Positions 5,708-8,937 of a stretch of DNA of 8,937 bases are shown one piece after another. Numbering within the stretch: the stretch's first letter is position 1; every line of letters starts with the position of its first letter. The notes beneath the pieces are model-generated. The model had not been told where the DNA came from. It searched no databases and worked only from the letters and a program-made list of their open reading frames with translations. Source of the DNA: Kiritimatiellia bacterium (lineage in GTDB: Bacteria; Verrucomicrobiota; Kiritimatiellia; UBA8416; JAIOPI01); assembly GCA_028822745.1 (NCBI GenBank), contig JAPKCZ010000058.1, forward strand, positions 1-8,937, given 5' to 3'. A program made the position numbers and the translations under genes.

Positions 5708-6895
5708 CTAAAACGCTCTCGCGAATGAGACGTACGCATTTCTCCGTTTCGTCACCGGTGTCGTGATCGTCTGTTTCGCAACGACACGGCCATCCATGCC
5801 CACGAATTCAAGCGAGAACTGATCCAAATCGGCAGGGCAGGGGACGCGTGCAACTTGAAGCCATTCTGGCAAGGTCTGCCAGCGGCGATTGTCTGGTTGC
5901 TCAAGCGCAAAGAGTAAAACGCGTAGCAGTTCGCCCGCAAACTCGTACTCGTCTTCCAGCACCTCGGCGGCAATCTCTTTTACCGCGATGCGTGTCACGG
6001 TTTTAACGCGCTGCATGGTCTTGTTTACGTCGCGTGTCTGCAATGATAAATGATCTGTCGTGTTGAGGCTGATGCTGCGCCCGAGCAGGACGCCTTTGCT
6101 GTCACGAATCCGAGCATAAGGTCGCGGCCCCCAGCGCCAGCGGTCAGTGCCTGCGCCGGGCGCAAAGGAAGGGCGCCCAATGCCGACAAAGCAGATCAGT
6201 TCATGTGTGTACGCCTGAGCGCGCGTTGGGCCATACGTGCATGCGCCGATCTTACCTGTCGTTGTTTCGACAACCGATGTACCTAAGAGGGCGTTGGCGG
6301 CGTTGTATTGTACGCGTGCGCCGTCACGATCGCCGCTCATTTCTAGGCAAAACCCGTTCATGTAGCGGCTGTAGGGGTCGTCCGGGTATTTGCCTCTGTG
6401 TTGAAGTCTGTCTATGTTGTTGCGCGCCTCGACTGCTGCATCGTCCCATAGCGACAGGGCGAAGTAGCTTTTGGCGGCGAAAGCATGCAGCAGTGAGCGT
6501 TCATAGGACATGCCGCGAAAGGATAGTACGCTGTCGTTAATGAGTAGGCTGGTAGATTGTTTGGAGACGCTGAAATAGTCTAGGCGGTCGGCCAGCAGAT
6601 GGGCATCAATCCAATCGTGTGCGGAGTCGGTGTAAGCGCCAGCTGCCTGTCGGATCATGCCGCGTTCCATGAGAAAGAGGACTCGGTCCATGTCTATTTT
6701 GGTTTCTACGCTGAGCGATGCGGCAGCGGTGTCGTAACGTCCTAGAAAAAAGTTCGCTCGGGCGGATGCCAAATTGGAGCTGGCACACCCGCTCGCGAGC
6801 GCGCTGACCCATACGAGGACACATGGGATCAGCGCCACACGGCAAACAGACACGTGCCGGGCTCTCGATCGTTTTCGAGTGCCGTTGAGCATCAT
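5708..6895 (-). CDS. COG3014-type TPR-like lipoprotein, partner of LpoB-family protein
   Basis: The 395-residue product starts with a basic region (RKRSRARH) and hydrophobic core, then LASGC with Cys37 as the likely lipidated residue. Residues about 45-210 match the pattern I know for COG3014: FFLGRYDTAAASL (49-61), VLFLMERG (72-79), an acidic helix pair, FRGMSYERSLLHAFAAKSY (126-144) and DDAAVEARNNIDRL (151-164), all helical and TPR-like. The C-terminal half is probably beta-rich (FVGIGRPSF; VLLGRSISLN). Function is unknown in the family. The gene starts 18 nt after the lpoB stop and has AAGCGGG-like bases before ATG-ATG; either Met could start. COG3014 genes are, to my knowledge, often beside LpoB or CsgG-like lipoprotein genes, so a shared role at the cell wall or outer membrane is plausible but inferred. 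The family call rests on remembered motifs and was not searched. Confidence 0.8.
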   Translation of the reverse strand: MMLNGTRKRSRARHVSVCRVALIPCVLVWVSALASGCASSNLASARANFFLGRYDTAAASLSVETKIDMDRVLFLMERGMIRQAAGAYTDSAHDWIDAHLLADRLDYFSVSKQSTSLLINDSVLSFRGMSYERSLLHAFAAKSYFALSLWDDAAVEARNNIDRLQHRGKYPDDPYSRYMNGFCLEMSGDRDGARVQYNAANALLGTSVVETTTGKIGACTYGPTRAQAYTHELICFVGIGRPSFAPGAGTDRWRWGPRPYARIRDSKGVLLGRSISLNTTDHLSLQTRDVNKTMQRVKTVTRIAVKEIAAEVLEDEYEFAGELLRVLLFALEQPDNRRWQTLPEWLQVARVPCPADLDQFSLEFVGMDGRVVAKQTITTPVTKRRNAYVSFARAF

Positions 6896-6913
6896 TGGGA
6901 ACCCGCTTTCAGG

Positions 6914-7525
6914 TTACCAGCCGATCAATGGTTTGCTGGCGCGGCGCAAACGGTCGCGTTGTTTGCGCACTTCAATCAGGCCTGTTTCCAGGTTGGTGAT
7001 CTCAACCGTGAGCTGGTAGTACACATCTTTCTTTTTCGAAACGCGCACTTCTTTTCCGGAGCTGTTGCCAATCTCAACCAGAGAGCCTGTGATCATATAT
7101 TTTGCGCCGAGCTGCTTGCCGATGGCCGATCGCGTTTCGGGCGTACAGTTCTCCAATTGGAAGCCTTGCTCCTTTAAGAGGTCGTCGCGTCGAGAGGCGT
7201 TGACGAAGCGCACTTTGGTTTCGTTCATCATTTTCGTCGTGATCGTGTCCGTGATGGCTTTGGTGTCGATATGCGTCTTGGTGCGATTCTGGATGCCCAT
7301 ATCCACCAGGATGGGATCTGTTTCACTTCCCGCAGGGAAGGGGTGTGCGAGCAAATCTTGCGTGATCATATCGGCCCAGGTCAGCATATCGCGTTGGTCA
7401 TAACCGGGAGTCAGCATGCTGGCTGATCGCGGGTCTTCTTCGTCGATGCTGCCTCTGAACATTGAGCATCCCGAGGTGAGCACCAGAATGGTAGCCATCG
7501 CGCAAAGCGTCAGGGAAGTTTTCAT
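6914..7525 (-). CDS. lpoB: LpoB-family outer-membrane lipoprotein (penicillin-binding protein activator)
   Basis: The 203-residue product has a signal peptide ending LTSGC, with Cys20 as the probable lipid site. The folded domain begins near residue 55 (DMITQDLLAH) and carries family landmarks: ILVDMGIQNRTKTHIDT, then ETRSAIGKQLGAKYMITGSL and VYYQLTVEITNLETGLIE, ending KPLIGW. In E. coli LpoB reaches through the periplasm to activate the peptidoglycan synthase PBP1B; the same task here is an extrapolation, since the family is diverse. The ATG at 7523-7525 is chosen because AGAGGA (7537-7532) lies 6 nt upstream and because the signal peptide starts there; an upstream in-frame ATG at 7579 would add 18 charged residues before it. 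Near the end, where the relatives I recall have a W-x-D-E-K-E-I-R-K-type stretch, this protein has VRKQRDRLRR. It is followed 18 nt later by the COG3014 lipoprotein gene. Confidence 0.85.
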   Translation of the reverse strand: MKTSLTLCAMATILVLTSGCSMFRGSIDEEDPRSASMLTPGYDQRDMLTWADMITQDLLAHPFPAGSETDPILVDMGIQNRTKTHIDTKAITDTITTKMMNETKVRFVNASRRDDLLKEQGFQLENCTPETRSAIGKQLGAKYMITGSLVEIGNSSGKEVRVSKKKDVYYQLTVEITNLETGLIEVRKQRDRLRRASKPLIGW

Positions 7526-7531
7526 GATTTG

Positions 7532-7537
7532 TCCTCT
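7532..7537 (-). promoter_or_regulatory. Ribosome binding site of lpoB
   Basis: AGAGGA on the minus strand, 6 nt before the ATG at 7525, decides that start over the upstream in-frame ATG at 7579. Confidence 0.65.
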
Positions 7538-7560
7538 TTTTTCGTGTTCTGCCCAGCGCT

Positions 7561-7589
7561 TTGCCGGACACCTTTTCATTCAGTATACC
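7561..7589 (+). promoter_or_regulatory. Candidate promoter reading toward gatC
   Basis: TTGCCG (7561-7566, 4 of 6) and TATACC (7584-7589, 4 of 6) are spaced by an ideal 17 nt. Transcription would start near 7596, producing a leader of about 146 nt that contains the hairpins at 7603-7709. The minus-strand reading of the same bases gives TATACT (7587-7582), a possible -10 for lpoB, so the divergent promoters may overlap. A weaker alternative, TTGAGT (7630-7635), 17 nt, TAGGTT (7653-7658), would start inside the structured region. Confidence 0.35.
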
Positions 7590-7657
7590 GTCATCCTATC
7601 AAAGGCGGCTTCACCACTGCAATCTGTTCTTGAGTAAAGCATCCGCCTGCACTAGGT

Positions 7658-7689
7658 TATGCGCCTGTTGCTTTCGGGTCCTGCGCATA
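7658..7689 (+). promoter_or_regulatory. Candidate antiterminator stem in the gatC leader
   Basis: TATGCGC (7658-7664) and GCGCATA (7683-7689) are perfect reverse complements across an 18-nt loop. The right arm shares bases 7683-7686 with the left arm of the terminator hairpin that follows, so the two structures exclude each other. This is the arrangement of a transcription attenuator. Further upstream AGGCGG (7603-7608) can pair with CCGCCT (7643-7648), and GCCTGC (7645-7650) can pair with GCAGGC (7705-7710). Confidence 0.4.
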
Positions 7690-7718
7690 GGAAGAATTTC
7701 CCGCGCAGGCTTTTATTT
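7680..7718 (+). terminator. Intrinsic terminator in the gatC leader (attenuator-like)
   Basis: CCTGCGC (7680-7686) pairs perfectly with GCGCAGG (7703-7709), with an inner GGAA/TTCC stem (7690-7693, 7698-7701), followed by C and the T-rich run TTTTATTT (7711-7718). The T-run exists only in the plus direction. No plus-strand gene ends nearby (the previous one stops at 5627), so this terminator acts either on the leader of gatC, which starts 23 nt later, or on a small RNA made from the intergenic region. Confidence 0.6.
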
Positions 7719-7741
7719 GTGTGCAATTCTGTCCTCCAACC

Positions 7742-8044
7742 ATGTCCGCTCCCAACAAAGATGCCAATGATTTCGATGTTCGCTATCTTGCGAAGCTGGC
7801 CCGCATATATCTGACGGACGAGGAAGCGGAAAAGTTCCAAAAACAATTGAAAGAAATTGTTCAGCACGTTGGTAAAATCACCGAATTGGACCTTTCTGGC
7901 ATCGAACCGACTGCTCATGCGCATCCCGTACACAACGTTTTTCGGGAAGATGGGACGCGACCGAGCCTGGAGCAGCATGAGGTGCTGGCGAACGCGCCTG
8001 ACGTGATACAGTCGCAATTTAAAGTCCCCCAGATCATCGAATAA
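7742..8044 (+). CDS. gatC: Aspartyl/glutamyl-tRNA amidotransferase subunit C
   Basis: GatC is the small structural subunit of GatCAB, which converts Glu-tRNA(Gln) or Asp-tRNA(Asn) to the amide form in the cytoplasm. The 100-residue length is normal. Family landmarks are VRYLAKLARIYLTDEEAEKF near the N-terminus, the middle block KITELDLSGIEPTAH, and the C-terminal tail QFKVPQIIE, which matches the VP-x-I ending typical of GatC and belongs to the part that wraps around GatA. The ATG at 7742 gives a normal N-terminus; an in-frame GTG at 7721 would add seven residues. Neither start has a clear Shine-Dalgarno; the bases just before the ATG are pyrimidine-rich (TCCTCC). gatA follows after 11 nt. 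A terminator hairpin precedes the gene. Confidence 0.93.
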   Translation: MSAPNKDANDFDVRYLAKLARIYLTDEEAEKFQKQLKEIVQHVGKITELDLSGIEPTAHAHPVHNVFREDGTRPSLEQHEVLANAPDVIQSQFKVPQIIE

Positions 8045-8055
8045 CCCAATATCTT

Positions 8056-8937
8056 ATGGCATCACCTTTGAATATCACCGACATCGGCATTCATGACAGT
8101 TTGGAACGATTGCAGCGCGGGGAGTGCACCGCCGTAGAGCTGACGGATGCCGTTTTGGCGGCCATTCGCGAGCGCGATGAAGATTTAAACGCCTATATTA
8201 GCGTCGACGAAGCGGATGCGCGCGCTCAAGCGGAAGCAGCGGATGCGGCCCGTGCCAAAGGCGCTACCGGTAGTCTGCTGGGCGTGCCGATTGCCATTAA
8301 GGATATTCTCAACGTCAACGGACAACCCTGCGGATGTGCGTCGCGCATGCTGGAATCCTACGTCTCGCCTTATGATGCCACGGCTATCGCGCGGCTTCGC
8401 GACGCGGGTGCCATTTTCGTTGGGCGAACCAATATGGATGAATTTGCCATGGGGTCGTCGACTGAAAACTCGGCCTTCGGCCCAACGCGCAATCCGCACA
8501 ATTTGGATTACGTGCCTGGAGGGTCGAGCGGGGGTTCGGCTGCGGCTGTTGCCGGTGGTGAAGCCATCGCTGCGATCGGCACCGATACGGGTGGTTCGAT
8601 CCGTCAACCGGCTTCCTTTTGCGGATGTGTGGGGCTTAAACCTTCTTACGGACGTGTGTCGCGCTATGGATTGACTGCTTATGCCTCGTCGCTCGATCAG
8701 ATTGGCCCGCTGACACGAAACGTCCGTGACGCTGCTTTGCTTTTGCAGGCCATGGCGGGCGTCGACCCGCTGGACGCCACGTCCGTCGATGAGCCTGTGC
8801 CCGATTATTCGGCAGCCCTTTCGTCTGACTTAAACGGCATGACGCTGGGGTTGCCTCGTGAATACTTTGTAGAGGGCCTCGACGCGGATGTTGAATCGGC
8901 GGTACGTGAAGCCATACGTGTGTGTGAAGGACTTGGC
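8056..8937 (+). CDS. gatA: Aspartyl/glutamyl-tRNA amidotransferase subunit A (partial, 3' end missing)
   Basis: The frame runs from the ATG at 8056-8058 to the right edge without a stop, giving 294 residues of a protein normally near 480-490. GatA is the amidase-signature glutaminase that releases ammonia for tRNA-bound Glu or Asp. The catalytic Ser-cisSer-Lys triad is visible: Lys82 in IAIKDI, Ser157 in GGSSGGS and Ser181 in GTDTGGSIRQP. The spacing agrees with the S. aureus triad (K79, S154, S178), shifted by three. Other signature blocks are RTNMDEFAMGSSTENSAFG (124-142) and LKPSYGRVSRYGL (194-206). The start is 11 nt after the gatC stop with no strong ribosome site; no other start lies close by in frame. 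gatB is probably downstream or elsewhere. Confidence 0.96.
   Translation, partial: MASPLNITDIGIHDSLERLQRGECTAVELTDAVLAAIRERDEDLNAYISVDEADARAQAEAADAARAKGATGSLLGVPIAIKDILNVNGQPCGCASRMLESYVSPYDATAIARLRDAGAIFVGRTNMDEFAMGSSTENSAFGPTRNPHNLDYVPGGSSGGSAAAVAGGEAIAAIGTDTGGSIRQPASFCGCVGLKPSYGRVSRYGLTAYASSLDQIGPLTRNVRDAALLLQAMAGVDPLDATSVDEPVPDYSAALSSDLNGMTLGLPREYFVEGLDADVESAVREAIRVCEGLG

Noticed and set aside
5637..5709. An 8-bp direct repeat GCCGACCT at 5637-5644 and 5702-5709
   Set aside because: It is short, has no element or target-site structure between the copies, and one copy overlaps the stop codon of the COG3014 gene; chance is sufficient.
6205..6540. A Cys/Arg-rich 111-codon plus-strand frame
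   Set aside because: It is antisense to the COG3014 lipoprotein gene, with a low-complexity Arg/Cys composition and no supporting ribosome site or neighbour.
7526..7579. A longer N-terminus for the LpoB-like protein from the ATG at 7579
   Set aside because: It would place 18 charged residues before the signal peptide, and the strong AGAGGA site sits inside it, at the right distance for the ATG at 7525.
7645..7710. A tRNA-like or three-way-junction RNA gene
   Set aside because: The stems do not form a cloverleaf and there is no T-loop or anticodon arm; the terminator/antiterminator reading explains the same bases better.
8185..8674. Open frames of 140 (minus) and 152 (plus) codons
   Set aside because: Both overlap gatA, whose amidase signature blocks are unmistakable in the correct frame.

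Overview
The window looks like a chromosomal segment of a Gram-negative bacterium of moderate G+C content. Three predicted lipoproteins, an LpoB-family protein and a surface-polysaccharide cluster imply an outer membrane. The mix of a LysM/TPR lipoprotein, an LpoB plus COG3014 pair and gatCA reminds me of Verrucomicrobiota (Opitutae-like) or related PVC bacteria. That placement is an impression and has not been tested. I see no tRNA, rRNA, insertion sequence or CRISPR array.

Left part (1-3431, minus strand): a polysaccharide or glycoconjugate operon read right to left. It holds a glutamine-dependent asparagine synthetase-type amidotransferase (asnB), a class I SAM methyltransferase 9 nt behind it, and, after a 123-nt gap, the 5' end of a multi-spanning flippase-like membrane protein that runs off the left edge. 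A good sigma70-type promoter (perfect TTGACA) lies just upstream of asnB. The gap holds a coding-like 27-codon fragment that may be a gene remnant.

Centre (3432-5627): a 218-nt divergent intergenic region carries a 34-nt near-perfect palindrome (14-bp arms) overlapping the proposed promoter of the plus-strand genes. Those genes encode a TPR/coiled-coil/LysM lipoprotein, a coiled-coil protein with one C-terminal membrane anchor, and a small protein with one C-terminal membrane anchor. Together they could form an envelope-spanning module, which is inference.

Right part (5628-8937): lpoB followed 18 nt later by a COG3014-type TPR lipoprotein gene (minus strand, two-gene operon), divergent from gatC-gatA (plus strand, gatA cut by the right edge), which encode two subunits of the tRNA-dependent amidotransferase. 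The 216-nt lpoB/gatC intergenic region is the most unusual non-coding part. It contains a plus-oriented GC-rich hairpin followed by a T-rich run only 23 nt before gatC, although no plus-strand gene precedes it nearby. An alternative stem shares its 5' arm. Together with an upstream promoter candidate this reads as a transcription attenuator, or as the end of a small RNA, in front of gatCA.
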